From Betaproteobacteria bacterium (GTDB lineage: Bacteria; Pseudomonadota; Gammaproteobacteria; Burkholderiales; SG8-39): a DNA stretch of 64,000 nucleotides. A model generated the notes under the pieces. The model did not search any database, was not told the DNA's origin, and saw nothing but the letters and a program-made list of their open reading frames with translations. The translations under genes and the position numbers were made by a program. Numbering within the stretch: the first letter of the stretch is position 1; each line of letters begins with the position of its first letter. The stretch spans positions 196,848-260,847 of the forward strand of contig SCTY01000028.1 of NCBI GenBank assembly GCA_004297625.1, read 5' to 3'. Positions 26,339 through 35,277 of this stretch are shown piece after piece.

Positions 26339-28840
26339 ATGCCGGATCCTATTAGCAAAATCTCCGATTCGCGCTATGCCCGGCGGCTGCTCGCCGCGCA
26401 TCCGGAGCTGGCGCAGGAAATCGCCGCGCCGGCGCGCTTTGCGCGCGCCGAAATGGACGCCGCACTCGCCAGCACCGAGGGCGACGACGAAGCGGCGCTT
26501 GCGCGCCGGCTGCGCCTGCTGAGACAGCGCGTGCTGCTCCGGGTGATGGCGCGCGATCTGTGCGAGCTTGCCGATCTCGACGAGGTCTGCGGCACGATGA
26601 CCGATCTCGCCGAGGCTGCGATCGACGCCGCGCTCGACGAGAGAGAGCTCATCGTCGTCGGCATGGGCAAGCTCGGCGGGCGCGAGCTCAACGTTTCCTC
26701 GGACATCGACCTCATCTTCGTGCACCCGGGCGGCATGGAAGAACAGGAGCGCTACGAGCGCGCCGGCCGAAGGCTGATTCGCCTGCTCGCGAATGTCACC
26801 GACGAAGGTTTCGTATTCCGCGTCGACATGCGCCTGCGGCCTTACGGCGATTCGGGTCCCCTCGCGTGCAGCTTCGATTTCCTGGAGACCTACTTCGTCA
26901 CGCAAGGACGCGAGTGGGAGCGCTACGCGTGGATCAAGGCGCGCGCGCTGACCGGCTCGCTGAAGGCCGAGGTGGCAAACGTCGCGCGGCCATTCGTGTT
27001 CCGTAAATACCTCGACTACGCCACCATCGACGCGATGCGCCGGCTGCACGCCGAAGTGCGCCGCGACGTCGCGCGCCGTGAACTCGCGGACCATGTGAAG
27101 CTCGGCCCGGGCGGCATCCGCGAAATCGAGTTCGTCGCGCAGGCGCTGCAGCTGGTACGCGGCGGGCGCGATCCCGAGCTCACCGCGCGCCACACGCTCG
27201 AAGTACTGAAGAAGCTGTCGGCCAAGCGGCTTTTGCCGGAAAGCGCCGCGCGCGAGCTTTCCGAGGCCTACGTCTTTTTGCGCCGCGTAGAGCATCGCCT
27301 GCAGTACCTCGACGATGCGCAGCGCCACGACCTGCCGCAGGACCCGCAAGAGCGCGCGCTGGTCGCACGGATGTGCGGTTTCGCCGACTGGAAAGAATTC
27401 AGCGCTACGCTCGATGCGCACCGCGCCGCGGTGTCCCGGCACTTCGAAGCGGTGTTTGCCGAATCGAAGCAGGAGAGCGAGGCGTGGCCGGACCATCCGC
27501 GGCTCGCGGCGTTGCGCGCGAGTCAGCGCTATGCGGCGCTCCCGGACGACTCGCGCCGGCGCCTGGATGCGCTGGTCCCCGCGCTCGCGCGCGCGAGCGC
27601 GGCGACGCCCGACCCGGAGGCCACGCTGGCGCGTGCGCTGGACCTGGTGGAAGCGATCGCGAGCCGCGCCGCATACCTCGCGCTTCTGGCAGAGCATCCG
27701 GAAGCGCTGGAGCGCGTGGCGCGCATCATCGGCGCCTCGAGCTGGGCGGCTGAGTTCATCACGCGCCATCCGCTGCTTCTCGACGAGCTGCTCGACGACC
27801 GCGTGCTCTATGCGCCGCCGGATCTCGAAGCGTTCCACCGCAGCCTGCGTGCGCAGCTCGAAGCGCACGCCGGCGACCCCGAGCGGCGCATGAACCTGCT
27901 GCGCGAAATGCACCAGGCGCAGGTGTTCCGCCTGCTCGCACAGGACCTCGCCGGCCTGCTCACCGTCGAGCGCCTGGCCGATCACCTGTCCGCGCTGGCC
28001 GACTCGATGCTCGAGGTCACCATGGCGCTCGTCTGGTCCGAGCTCCCCCGGCGGCACAGGGAAGGCCCGCCTCGCTTCGCCGTCATCGGCTACGGCAAGC
28101 TCGGCGGCAAGGAGCTCGGCTACGCCTCGGATCTCGATATCGTGTTCCTCTACGACGACGACGACGAGCGCGCGCCGGAGGTTTATGCGCGCCTCGTCCT
28201 GCGGCTGCAAAGCTGGATCACGACGCGCACTTCCGCCGGCGTGCTTTTCGATACGGACCTGCAGTTGCGGCCGGGCGGCGGCTCGGGGCTCATGGTTTCA
28301 TCCATTGCGGCGTTCGAGCGCTATCAGGAGCAAAGCGCCTGGGTCTGGGAGCACCAGGCGCTGACACGGGCGCGCTATTGCGCCGGCGACAAGCGGGTGG
28401 GCGCAGCGTTCGAAGCCATACGCGAAAGAATCCTTCGCCGCGAAAGAGACCCGCAAGCGCTCGAAGGCGAAATTCGCGCGATGCGCGCAAAGCTGCACGC
28501 GGCGCATCCGAACCGTTCCGGGCTGTTCGATCTCAAGCACGACCACGGCGGCATGATCGACGTGGAGTTCGCCGTGCAGTTTCTTGTCCTCGCCCACGCG
28601 CACCGCTATCCCGAGCTGACGCGCAACCTCGGCAACATCGCGTTGCTCAGGATGGCGGCCGAGCACGGGCTGCTCGACAAGGAACTCGCCGAAAATGCGC
28701 GCAATGCCTACCGCGAGTTCCGGCGCCGGCAGCACGCGCTGCGCTTGAACGGCGCCCAGTACGCACGCGTGCCGCAAGCCGAGGTTGCGGCGCACGTGCA
28801 GACCGTGCAGGCGCTCACCCGCGCGCTATTTGCGGCTTGA
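26339..28840 (+). CDS. glnE: glutamine synthetase adenylyltransferase/deadenylylase
   Basis: A two-headed nucleotidyltransferase of 833 residues. The N-terminal deadenylylase domain has GMGKLGGRELNVSSDIDLIF with D122 and D124; the C-terminal adenylyltransferase domain has IGYGKLGGKELGYASDLDI followed by an acidic run. It attaches AMP to glutamine synthetase when nitrogen is ample and removes it when scarce, directed by PII. It is about 110 residues shorter than the E. coli enzyme, mostly at the N-terminus. The ATG follows the palindrome TTAAGCTTAA directly, with no ribosome site, so leaderless or atypical initiation is possible. The 3' end overlaps the convergent permease gene by 26 bases. 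Confidence 0.93.
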   Translation: MPDPISKISDSRYARRLLAAHPELAQEIAAPARFARAEMDAALASTEGDDEAALARRLRLLRQRVLLRVMARDLCELADLDEVCGTMTDLAEAAIDAALDERELIVVGMGKLGGRELNVSSDIDLIFVHPGGMEEQERYERAGRRLIRLLANVTDEGFVFRVDMRLRPYGDSGPLACSFDFLETYFVTQGREWERYAWIKARALTGSLKAEVANVARPFVFRKYLDYATIDAMRRLHAEVRRDVARRELADHVKLGPGGIREIEFVAQALQLVRGGRDPELTARHTLEVLKKLSAKRLLPESAARELSEAYVFLRRVEHRLQYLDDAQRHDLPQDPQERALVARMCGFADWKEFSATLDAHRAAVSRHFEAVFAESKQESEAWPDHPRLAALRASQRYAALPDDSRRRLDALVPALARASAATPDPEATLARALDLVEAIASRAAYLALLAEHPEALERVARIIGASSWAAEFITRHPLLLDELLDDRVLYAPPDLEAFHRSLRAQLEAHAGDPERRMNLLREMHQAQVFRLLAQDLAGLLTVERLADHLSALADSMLEVTMALVWSELPRRHREGPPRFAVIGYGKLGGKELGYASDLDIVFLYDDDDERAPEVYARLVLRLQSWITTRTSAGVLFDTDLQLRPGGGSGLMVSSIAAFERYQEQSAWVWEHQALTRARYCAGDKRVGAAFEAIRERILRRERDPQALEGEIRAMRAKLHAAHPNRSGLFDLKHDHGGMIDVEFAVQFLVLAHAHRYPELTRNLGNIALLRMAAEHGLLDKELAENARNAYREFRRRQHALRLNGAQYARVPQAEVAAHVQTVQALTRALFAA

Positions 28841-29300
28841 TGTCCGGCGAGCCCGTATCCAGGCGCCCTTTTTGGAGGCGGCTGCGGGCCGCCGCCGCCA
28901 GCTCCTCGTAGCGCTGCAGATAGCGCTTTAGCTGCTCCTCGTCGAGCTGCTCGAGATCGAGGATTGCGTTATGCGCGCCCTGCGTGGCGCGGATCAGCTC
29001 GTCCAGCTTGATCTGGATCGCCGCGGTATCCCGGTTCTGAGTGTTCTGGATGATGAACACCATCAGGAAGGTGATGATGGTGGTCGAGGTGTTGATCACC
29101 AGCTGCCAGGTGTCGCTGAATCCGAAGAAAGGACCGCTCGCCGCCCAGAGAAGCACCGCGGCCGCCGCGGCTGCAAACGCTGCAGGCCGGCCGACGAGCG
29201 TCGATGTATGGCGCGCCAGGTTGGCGAAGCGCCAGGGCCGGATCGCGCTCGCGTCGATGTCGCGCATCGCGCTTCCGGAGCTGCTCGGGGTGTCGGGCAT
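28815..29300 (-). CDS. low-affinity iron permease family membrane protein
   Basis: A 161-residue protein with two membrane helices (about residues 40-60 and 70-90) and the family motif VINTSTTIITFLMVFIIQNT, then NRDTAAIQIKLDELIRA and a coiled C-terminal region. I start at the ATG at 29300 because GGAGG lies at proper distance; a TTG 33 bases up lacks one. Despite the family name, the transport role in bacteria is not established. The gene overlaps glnE tail-to-tail by 26 bases. Confidence 0.82.
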   Translation of the reverse strand: MPDTPSSSGSAMRDIDASAIRPWRFANLARHTSTLVGRPAAFAAAAAAVLLWAASGPFFGFSDTWQLVINTSTTIITFLMVFIIQNTQNRDTAAIQIKLDELIRATQGAHNAILDLEQLDEEQLKRYLQRYEELAAAARSRLQKGRLDTGSPDIKPQIARG

Positions 29301-29345
29301 GTGGCCTCCAATCGTCAGCGGTCTCTCCAGCAATTCCGATGCCCG

Positions 29346-29648
29346 CTAGATCGGTTCACGCGGAACCCGCTGCGGCGCAGGAACTGCCGCGATCTCGCCG
29401 CTGAAGCGCGCCAGCGTCTCGACGAGGTAGTCATGGTTCAGGCGGTAAAGGACCCGCCGGCCGTCGCGCTCGCTGGTCACGAGGCCCGCGTTTTCCAGCA
29501 CCGAGAGATGGCGCGAAATCGCCGGCGCGCTCACTTCGAAGCGTTCCGCGAGCTCGCTGGTGGTGAGCGGCGTGTGCGAAAGAAAGCCGAGAATCTCGCG
29601 CCGCGGGCGCGAGGCGAGCGCCTCGAACAGCTTGTCGAGCGGATCCAT
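29346..29648 (-). CDS. ArsR-family transcriptional regulator
   Basis: A 100-residue winged helix-turn-helix repressor. The recognition helix region reads ELAERFEVSAPAISRHLSVL and the wing is VTSERDGRRVLYRL. It contains no cysteine at all, so the classical ArsR metal sites are absent; the inducer, if any, is something else. It is divergent from ilvE, and a perfect inverted repeat lies just upstream of its start, which suggests autoregulation. Similar metal-free ArsR members regulate many unrelated genes. Confidence 0.88.
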   Translation of the reverse strand: MDPLDKLFEALASRPRREILGFLSHTPLTTSELAERFEVSAPAISRHLSVLENAGLVTSERDGRRVLYRLNHDYLVETLARFSGEIAAVPAPQRVPREPI

Positions 29649-29651
29649 GAC

Positions 29652-29669
29652 ATTAACAGATTCGTTAAT
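29652..29669. promoter_or_regulatory. probable ArsR-type operator
   Basis: The perfect inverted repeat ATTAAC-N6-GTTAAT starts 4 bases upstream of the ArsR-type gene (ATG at 29648) in the ilvE divergent gap. A second, overlapping repeat pairs ATTC with GAAT around it. Size, AT-rich half-sites and place fit an ArsR/SmtB operator. Binding would control the regulator itself and perhaps ilvE, whose start is 60 bases further on. Confidence 0.6.
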
Positions 29670-29729
29670 CGTTGAATCATAATAGCCGAAGCGCGGTTAG
29701 AATAGCGGCTCGCTAAGGGAGGTCCTGGG

Positions 29730-30698
29730 ATGGCAAGAAGCAAAACCGCGGCGGCCGCGCAGCGCGCGCCGCTGTCCATGGCGGACCGCGACGGCTGGAT
29801 CTGGTACGACGGCAAGCTCGTGGAATGGCGCTCGGCGACCACCCACGTGCTCACCCACTCGTTGCACTACGGGCTGGCGGTGTTCGAAGGAGTGCGGGCG
29901 TACAAGACGTCGCTCGGCACCGCAATCTTCCGCCTGAAGGAGCATACCGACCGGCTTTTCTCTTCGGCGCATATCTACATGATGAAGATCCCCTACACGC
30001 GGGAGCGCCTGATGGAGGCGCAGCGCGAGGTGGTCCGCGCGAACGAGCACGAGGCGTGCTACGTGCGACCGATCGCGTTCTATGGCTCGGAGAAGATGGG
30101 CGTGTCGCCGGTGGGGGCGAGAGTGCATGTGGCGATTGCCGCCTGGCCTTGGGGCGCGTATCTCGGCCCGGAAGCGCTCGAGAAGGGCATCCGCGTCAAG
30201 ACCTCTTCCTATGCGCGCCACCATATCAACGTCACGATGGCGCGCGCCAAGATGTCGGGCACCTATCCCAACTCGGTGCTCGCGACGCTCGAGGCCACCC
30301 AGCACGGCTACGACGAAGGGCTGCTCCTCGACGTCGACGGCTTCGTCGCGGAGGGCGCGGGCGAGAACATCTTCATCGTCAAGGACGGCAAGCTCTACGA
30401 GCCGGAGCTCACTTCCGCGCTCACGGGCATCACGCGCAGCTCGGTGATCGAGCTCGCCGGCGAGCTCGGCTACCAGGTCATCTCCAAGCGCCTCACGCGC
30501 GACGATATCTACATCGCCGACGAGTGCTTCTTCACGGGCACGGCGGCCGAGGTGACGCCGATCCGCGAGCTCGACGGCCGCGTCATCGGCGAAGGGAAGG
30601 CCGGCCCCGTCACCAAGGCGATCCAGAAGGCCTTTTTCAACGTAGTCACCGGCAAGGACAAGAAGCGACGGTCATGGCTGACGCCAGTAAACAAGTAG
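29730..30698 (+). CDS. ilvE: branched-chain amino acid aminotransferase
   Basis: A fold-type IV PLP enzyme of 322 residues that makes the last step of valine, leucine and isoleucine synthesis. The PLP lysine is in ARAKMSGTYPNSVLA; the signature EGAGENIFIVKDG and the ending FTGTAAEVTPIREL follow. The start is preceded by a strong ribosome site, AAGGGAGGT. It overlaps the downstream zinc-finger gene by 25 bases. The neighbouring regulator and operator may control it. Confidence 0.95.
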   Translation: MARSKTAAAAQRAPLSMADRDGWIWYDGKLVEWRSATTHVLTHSLHYGLAVFEGVRAYKTSLGTAIFRLKEHTDRLFSSAHIYMMKIPYTRERLMEAQREVVRANEHEACYVRPIAFYGSEKMGVSPVGARVHVAIAAWPWGAYLGPEALEKGIRVKTSSYARHHINVTMARAKMSGTYPNSVLATLEATQHGYDEGLLLDVDGFVAEGAGENIFIVKDGKLYEPELTSALTGITRSSVIELAGELGYQVISKRLTRDDIYIADECFFTGTAAEVTPIRELDGRVIGEGKAGPVTKAIQKAFFNVVTGKDKKRRSWLTPVNK

Positions 30699-30862
30699 AG
30701 GTCACCGAGAAGGATCTGCCGCTGCATTGCCCGATGCCGGACGCGCCGCTGTGGGCACGGCATCCCCGCGTGTTCCTGGACGTGGCGAAGGAAGGCGAAT
30801 CGCGCTGCCCGTACTGCAGCACCCGCTACGTGTACAAGGGAGCGCCGGTTAAGGGGCATTGA
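30674..30862 (+). CDS. small zinc-finger (zf-CHCC) protein
   Basis: A 62-residue protein starting MADASKQVEVTEKDLPLHCP. The metal ligands are the C in LHCPMP, the H in WARHPRVFLD, and CPYC near residue 46, the CHCC pattern of the bacterial homologues of the complex I NDUFS6 subunit. Its start lies 25 bases inside ilvE. The ilvE-zinc finger-waaF order is common in betaproteobacteria. Confidence 0.9.
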   Translation: MADASKQVEVTEKDLPLHCPMPDAPLWARHPRVFLDVAKEGESRCPYCSTRYVYKGAPVKGH

Positions 30863-30882
30863 CCCTTAACTGCGGGCATTAA

Positions 30883-31845
30883 TTGCCGCGCATCCTCGTC
30901 GTCGCGCCGAACTGGATCGGCGACGCGCTGATGGCGCAGCCGCTGCTCGGGCGGTTGCACGAGAAAATCCCGGACCTGCAGCTCGACGTCGTCGCGCCCG
31001 AATGGGTCGCGCCGGTGGTGCGCCGCATGCCCGAGGTCGGCGACGTGTTCGCCGTGCCGCTTCGCCACGGCGCTTTGCAGCTGCGCGAGCGCTGGAGATT
31101 CGGACGCAGTCTCCGAGGCCGCGGCTACCGCCAGGCCATCGTGCTTCCCAATACATGGAAGGCCGCGCTGGTTCCGTTTTTTGCCGACATTCCGCTACGC
31201 AGCGGCTACGTTGGCGAATCGCGCTACGGGCTTCTGAATCTCCTTTACAAGAAGGACGCCGCGGCGATGCCGCTGCACTATGCGCGGCTCTCGGAGCCTC
31301 CTGGCAAGCAGGTGAAAGAGCCGCTGCCGACCCCGCGCCTGCGTGCCGTGCCGCACGAGATCGAAGCCACAAAGCGGCGCTTCGGCCTGCCGGCGCGCTA
31401 CGTCGCCTTGTGTCCCGGCGCGGAGTACGGGCCGGCCAAGCGCTGGCCGTACTTCCCTGAATTGAGCGAAAGACTGCCGGACCCCGTGGTCATCCTCGGC
31501 TCGGCGAACGACGTCGAGGCCGCCGCAGGCATCCGCGGAACCAACCTGGTCGGCAAGACCACGCTCGACGAGGCGATCAATCTCCTTGCCGGCGCGGCGC
31601 TCGTCGTATCGAACGATTCCGGGCTGATGCACATCGCGGCAGCGCTCGGGCGGCCGCAGATCGCGCTATTCGGCTCCTCGAGCCCCTTGCACACCCCGCC
31701 GCTTTCGGCCGCCGCCCGCGTGTTATGGCTCAGGCTCGAATGCAGCCCCTGCTTCGCGCGCGATTGCCCTCTCGGGCACTTCCGCTGCATGCGAGAAATG
31801 ACAGTGGAAACGGTGATCAAAGAAATACAGAATCTTGGCACGTGA
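30883..31845 (+). CDS. waaF: lipopolysaccharide heptosyltransferase II
   Basis: A GT9-family glycosyltransferase of 320 residues that adds the second heptose to the inner core of LPS on the cytoplasmic face of the inner membrane. Marks are the N-terminal LVVAPNWIGDALMAQPLL, the nucleotide-sugar site GAEYGPAKRWP, and VSNDSGLMHIAAALGRP. The start is a TTG (LPRILVV), 20 bases after the zinc-finger gene. It ends in a GTGA overlap with the SnoaL-like gene. It is slightly shorter than the E. coli protein. Confidence 0.93.
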   Translation: MPRILVVAPNWIGDALMAQPLLGRLHEKIPDLQLDVVAPEWVAPVVRRMPEVGDVFAVPLRHGALQLRERWRFGRSLRGRGYRQAIVLPNTWKAALVPFFADIPLRSGYVGESRYGLLNLLYKKDAAAMPLHYARLSEPPGKQVKEPLPTPRLRAVPHEIEATKRRFGLPARYVALCPGAEYGPAKRWPYFPELSERLPDPVVILGSANDVEAAAGIRGTNLVGKTTLDEAINLLAGAALVVSNDSGLMHIAAALGRPQIALFGSSSPLHTPPLSAAARVLWLRLECSPCFARDCPLGHFRCMREMTVETVIKEIQNLGT

Positions 31846-32276
31846 CGAGCAAGATCTTCCCCACTGCGCAGGACGCGGAGAACGCGTTCTATGAAGCGCT
31901 GGAGCGCGCCGACCTGGAAGGCATGATGGCCGTCTGGGCCGAGGACGAGGAGATCATCTGCGTCCATCCCACAGGCCCGCGCCTTTCCGGCCAGGACCAG
32001 GTGCGCGAAAGCTGGGCCAAGATTTTTGCGGGCGGCGCCGGCCCGCGCGTGCAGATCACCCAGCAGGTGGCGGTCACCGGAATGATGATCGCGGTGCACA
32101 GCGTGCACGAGAATTTCACCGTCGAAGCCGAAGCGCGCTCGCAGATCCCTGTGGTCGCCACGAATGTCTACCTGCGCACCGCCGCCGGCTGGCGCATGAT
32201 CGTGCACCACGCCTCGCCGGCACCGGCCCAGACGGAATCCGCGCCGCGCGACGCGCCTCCCAAGTTCCTACATTGA
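31842..32276 (+). CDS. SnoaL-like / DUF4440-type protein
   Basis: A 144-residue single-domain protein of the NTF2-like fold, reading TAQDAENAFYEALERADLEG at the N-terminus and AAGWRMIVHHAS near the end. The GTG start overlaps the waaF stop and its own stop overlaps the next gene's TTG. The family (SnoaL_3) covers small cyclases, isomerases and unknown proteins; function here is unknown. Confidence 0.8.
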   Translation: MTSKIFPTAQDAENAFYEALERADLEGMMAVWAEDEEIICVHPTGPRLSGQDQVRESWAKIFAGGAGPRVQITQQVAVTGMMIAVHSVHENFTVEAEARSQIPVVATNVYLRTAAGWRMIVHHASPAPAQTESAPRDAPPKFLH

Positions 32277-33208
32277 AGTTCGAGTCGCCGTGGTGGCTGC
32301 CCGGAGGGCACTTGCAGACCATCGTGCCCGCGCTTTTTTCCCCGGCGCGCGTTGCGCTGCGGCGAGAGCGCTGGGACACGCCCGATGGCGATTTCATCGA
32401 CGTGGATTTCTGCGGCAACCCGGGCGCGGGAGAGCGGCTCGTGCTCTTCCACGGCCTGGAGGGCGGCTCAGACAGCCACTACGCGCGCAGCATCGCCGCG
32501 CACGCGCTGAAGCAAGGATGGCAGCTCGCGATTCCGCACTTTCGCGGCTGCTCCGGCGAGCCCAACCGCAAGCCGCGCGCTTACCATTCCGGCGATAGCG
32601 AGGAAATCGACTGGGTGCTAAGAAAGTTCGCCGGGCCACTGCACGTCATCGGCGTCTCGCTTGGCGGCAACGCGCTTTTAAAGTGGCTCGGCGAGCGCGG
32701 TGCCGAAGCGCTCGGCCTCGTGCGCCGGGCGGCGGCGGTATCGGCGCCCATCGACCTCAGCGCAGCGGGCAATAGGCTGGACCGCGGCCTGAACCGGCTG
32801 GCGTATACGCGGCATTTCCTTTCCACGCTGAAGCCGAAGTCGCTAGCCAAGCTCGAGGTGTTCCCCGGCATCTACGACGCCGCCGCGGTACGCGCAGCGC
32901 GCAGCTTCCGTGAGTTCGATGGCTGCGTCACCGCGCCGCTGCACGGCTTTCGCGACACGGACCACTACTGGACCCGCTCGTCGAGCGGCCCATATCTGCG
33001 GCACATCCGCGTACCCACGCTGCTTCTCAACGCGCGCAACGACCCGTTCCTACCGGAGCAGGCGCTGCTTGCGGCCGCGCAAAACGCCGCGCCCTGCGTA
33101 GTGCTAGAATTTCCTCGCACTGGCGGCCACGCGGGGTTTCTCGCTCCACCCTTTCCCGGCGATCGCAGCTGGCTGCCGCGCCGCCTCTTCCAATTCCTGA
33201 CCACGTGA
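32273..33208 (+). CDS. YheT-family alpha/beta hydrolase
   Basis: A 311-residue hydrolase. It begins MKFESPWWLPGGHLQTI, typical of YheT; the oxyanion region is FHGLEGGSDSHYAR; the nucleophile serine is in GVSLGGNALLKW; the acid is in LNARNDPFLP and the histidine in TGGHAGFLAP. It starts at a TTG overlapping the previous stop and ends overlapping the phosphomannomutase start (GTGA). Substrate unknown; esterase activity is likely. Confidence 0.88.
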   Translation: MKFESPWWLPGGHLQTIVPALFSPARVALRRERWDTPDGDFIDVDFCGNPGAGERLVLFHGLEGGSDSHYARSIAAHALKQGWQLAIPHFRGCSGEPNRKPRAYHSGDSEEIDWVLRKFAGPLHVIGVSLGGNALLKWLGERGAEALGLVRRAAAVSAPIDLSAAGNRLDRGLNRLAYTRHFLSTLKPKSLAKLEVFPGIYDAAAVRAARSFREFDGCVTAPLHGFRDTDHYWTRSSSGPYLRHIRVPTLLLNARNDPFLPEQALLAAAQNAAPCVVLEFPRTGGHAGFLAPPFPGDRSWLPRRLFQFLTT

Positions 33209-34578
33209 ACGTTCCCGCAGAAATATTCCGCAGCTACGACATCCGCGGCGTCGTCGGCCGCACGCTGACGCCGGCGATCGTGCGCGAAGTCGGGCGCGCG
33301 CTCGGGTCGCTCGGCCGCGAGCGCGGCGCACCCACCTTCGCCATTTGCCGCGACGGCCGGCTGTCCGGTCCCGAGCTTTCAGCCGCGCTCGCCGACGGCC
33401 TGGTCGCCGCCGGCGCCGACGTGGTCGACATCGGCATGGCGCCCACGCCACTCGCCTATTTCGCCGCCCACCATCTCGGCTGCGGCAGCTGCGTCGCAGT
33501 GAGCGGCAGCCACAATCCCCCGCAATACAACGGACTCAAGATGGTGGTAGCCGGCACCACGCTCTACGGCGACGAGATCCAGGAGCTGCGCACGAGGATC
33601 GAGAAGGGGCAGCTCTCCTCGGGCGCTGGAAAAAGAAAATCGGAGAACGTCCTCGACGCTTACATTGAACGCATTGCAGGCGACGTGAAGCTGGCGCGGC
33701 CGTTCGATATCGCCGTCGACTGCGGCAACGGCGTAGCGGGAATGCTGGTGCCTAGGCTCTACCGCCGGCTTGGCTGCAAGGTGACGGAGCTTTATTGCGA
33801 CGTAGACGGCAATTTCCCGAATCATCATCCTGATCCCGCGCAGCCGGAAAATCTCAAGGAGCTGATAAGGACGCTCGCGACTTCCTCGTGCGAGCTCGGG
33901 CTCGCCTTCGACGGCGACGGCGACCGGCTTGGCGTAGTGACGAAAGACGGCGAGATCATCTTTCCCGACCGGCAACTCATGCTTCTCGCGAAGGACGTCC
34001 TCGCGCGCAACCCGGGCGCGGAGATCATCTACGACGTGAAGAGCACGCGGCTGCTCGCCCCATGGATCGAACGCCACGGCGGAAAGCCGCTCATCTGGAA
34101 AACGGGCCACTCGCTCATCAAGGCGAAGCTCAAGGAGACCGGCGCCCTGCTTGCCGGCGAGATGTCCGGCCACACTTTCTTCAAGGAGCGCTGGTACGGC
34201 TTCGACGACGCCCTCTACGGCGGCGCACGCCTGCTCGAAATCCTGTCGAAGGAGAAAGACGCCAACCGCGCCCTAAAGGACCTGCCTAACGCTCCGTCCA
34301 CGCCCGAGCTGCACTGGGCATTGGAAGAGGGCGAGCCGCACGCACTGGTGAAGAAGCTGCAAGCTTCCAAGCCGTTTCCCGGCGCCGAGCGGATAGTCAC
34401 CATCGACGGCGTGCGGGTCGAATATGCCGACGGCTTCGGTCTCGCGCGCGCCTCGAACACCACCCCGGTAATCGTGATCCGCTTCGAAGCTGACAACGCC
34501 GCCGCCCTCGAGCGGATCAAGCGCGATTTCCGCGCCGCTCTCCAGCCTCTCAAGCCGAGCGCGCCGCTGCCCTATTAG
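33205..34578 (+). CDS. algC: phosphomannomutase/phosphoglucomutase
   Basis: An alpha-D-phosphohexomutase of 457 residues, AlgC-like. The phosphoserine loop is VSGSHNPPQYNG, the Mg2+ site is FDGDGDRLGVV, the sugar-specificity loop is GEMSGHTFFKERW. It converts mannose- and glucose-6-phosphate to the 1-phosphates for LPS and polysaccharide precursors. It starts at a GTG overlapping the hydrolase stop and closes the waaF-side operon. Confidence 0.92.
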   Translation: MNVPAEIFRSYDIRGVVGRTLTPAIVREVGRALGSLGRERGAPTFAICRDGRLSGPELSAALADGLVAAGADVVDIGMAPTPLAYFAAHHLGCGSCVAVSGSHNPPQYNGLKMVVAGTTLYGDEIQELRTRIEKGQLSSGAGKRKSENVLDAYIERIAGDVKLARPFDIAVDCGNGVAGMLVPRLYRRLGCKVTELYCDVDGNFPNHHPDPAQPENLKELIRTLATSSCELGLAFDGDGDRLGVVTKDGEIIFPDRQLMLLAKDVLARNPGAEIIYDVKSTRLLAPWIERHGGKPLIWKTGHSLIKAKLKETGALLAGEMSGHTFFKERWYGFDDALYGGARLLEILSKEKDANRALKDLPNAPSTPELHWALEEGEPHALVKKLQASKPFPGAERIVTIDGVRVEYADGFGLARASNTTPVIVIRFEADNAAALERIKRDFRAALQPLKPSAPLPY

Positions 34579-34693
34579 CGCGCGTTCTGCGTGAAATACT
34601 GCTTCCCGGGGAATCAAAGCAGGCTTTAGTGCACTTCCCCCGCGTGAGAAGTTAACTTGTAGAACCCTAGGCGCGCATTAGACTTCCTTTCAA

Positions 34694-34709
34694 AGAGCCA
34701 GAAGGCTCT
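34694..34709 (+). promoter_or_regulatory. hairpin in the leader of the secreted-protein gene
   Basis: AGAGCC-AGAA-GGCTCT forms a 6-bp stem with a four-base loop about 18 bases upstream of the next start codon, just ahead of the ribosome site AAAGGAG. It may stabilise the message or affect initiation. The 149-base gap 34579-34727 holds nothing else I can identify with confidence. Confidence 0.35.
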
Positions 34710-34727
34710 CGATAAAAGGAGTGACAA

Positions 34728-35210
34728 ATGCTCACCATGCGCATGAAGAAGTTGATCGTGGGGGTCGCTGTTCTCGTCGCGCCGATGCTTGCCCTGGCGC
34801 AGTCGCCGGCGCAGCTCATTGAGAAGTACACGCCGCTCGTCTCTAACAACCCCGAGTTCGCCAAGGTGCTGGTCACCGGCCTGAGGGACGGGACGGAGGT
34901 GGTGTTCAAGGCGGGCCGCACGCCGCGCAATTGGATCAGCTTTACGCCGCCCACCGGCAAGATGGGTTACGGAAACGTGGACAACGCGCTGACGCTTGCG
35001 CAGGGTAGCCTTGCCTCTCTCAACATCGTCACGGGGACCCCTCAGAGCGGCCAGCGTGCGGTCACGCTTTTCGACGTGAAAGCCGTCCTTATGGGCGGTA
35101 ATGTGACGACGCCGCAAAACACCACCATTACCCTCCCCGGCGTCCTGATCCTGCGTTCCCAGGACTTGGGGTGGGGAGAGATTTCCCAGAAGCTTAACGT
35201 CAAGCTCTAA
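34728..35210 (+). CDS. secreted protein of unknown function
   Basis: A 160-residue protein with a Sec signal (MRMKKLIVGVAVLVAPMLALA, cut after ALA-Q); an in-frame second ATG follows the first by 6 bases. The mature part is about 135 residues, with FAKVLVTGLRDGTEVVFKAG, FTPPTGKMGYGNVDNALTLA and a strand-rich end. No cysteine, no known motif. A good ribosome site (AAAGGAG) precedes it and a strong terminator follows, so it is a single-gene unit, perhaps highly expressed. I do not recognise the family. Confidence 0.8.
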   Translation: MLTMRMKKLIVGVAVLVAPMLALAQSPAQLIEKYTPLVSNNPEFAKVLVTGLRDGTEVVFKAGRTPRNWISFTPPTGKMGYGNVDNALTLAQGSLASLNIVTGTPQSGQRAVTLFDVKAVLMGGNVTTPQNTTITLPGVLILRSQDLGWGEISQKLNVKL

Positions 35211-35277
35211 GGCTGGATTGCTTGCGAGCGGTCGCTGCCTAGGGGCGGCGCCCCGCTCCTCGCCGCTTTCCTCCTCC

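Noticed and set aside
34620..34690. Possible promoter (TTAACT/TTGTAG with a CATTAG box) before the secreted-protein gene
   Set aside because: Spacing between the boxes does not fit a sigma-70 promoter, so I did not list it.
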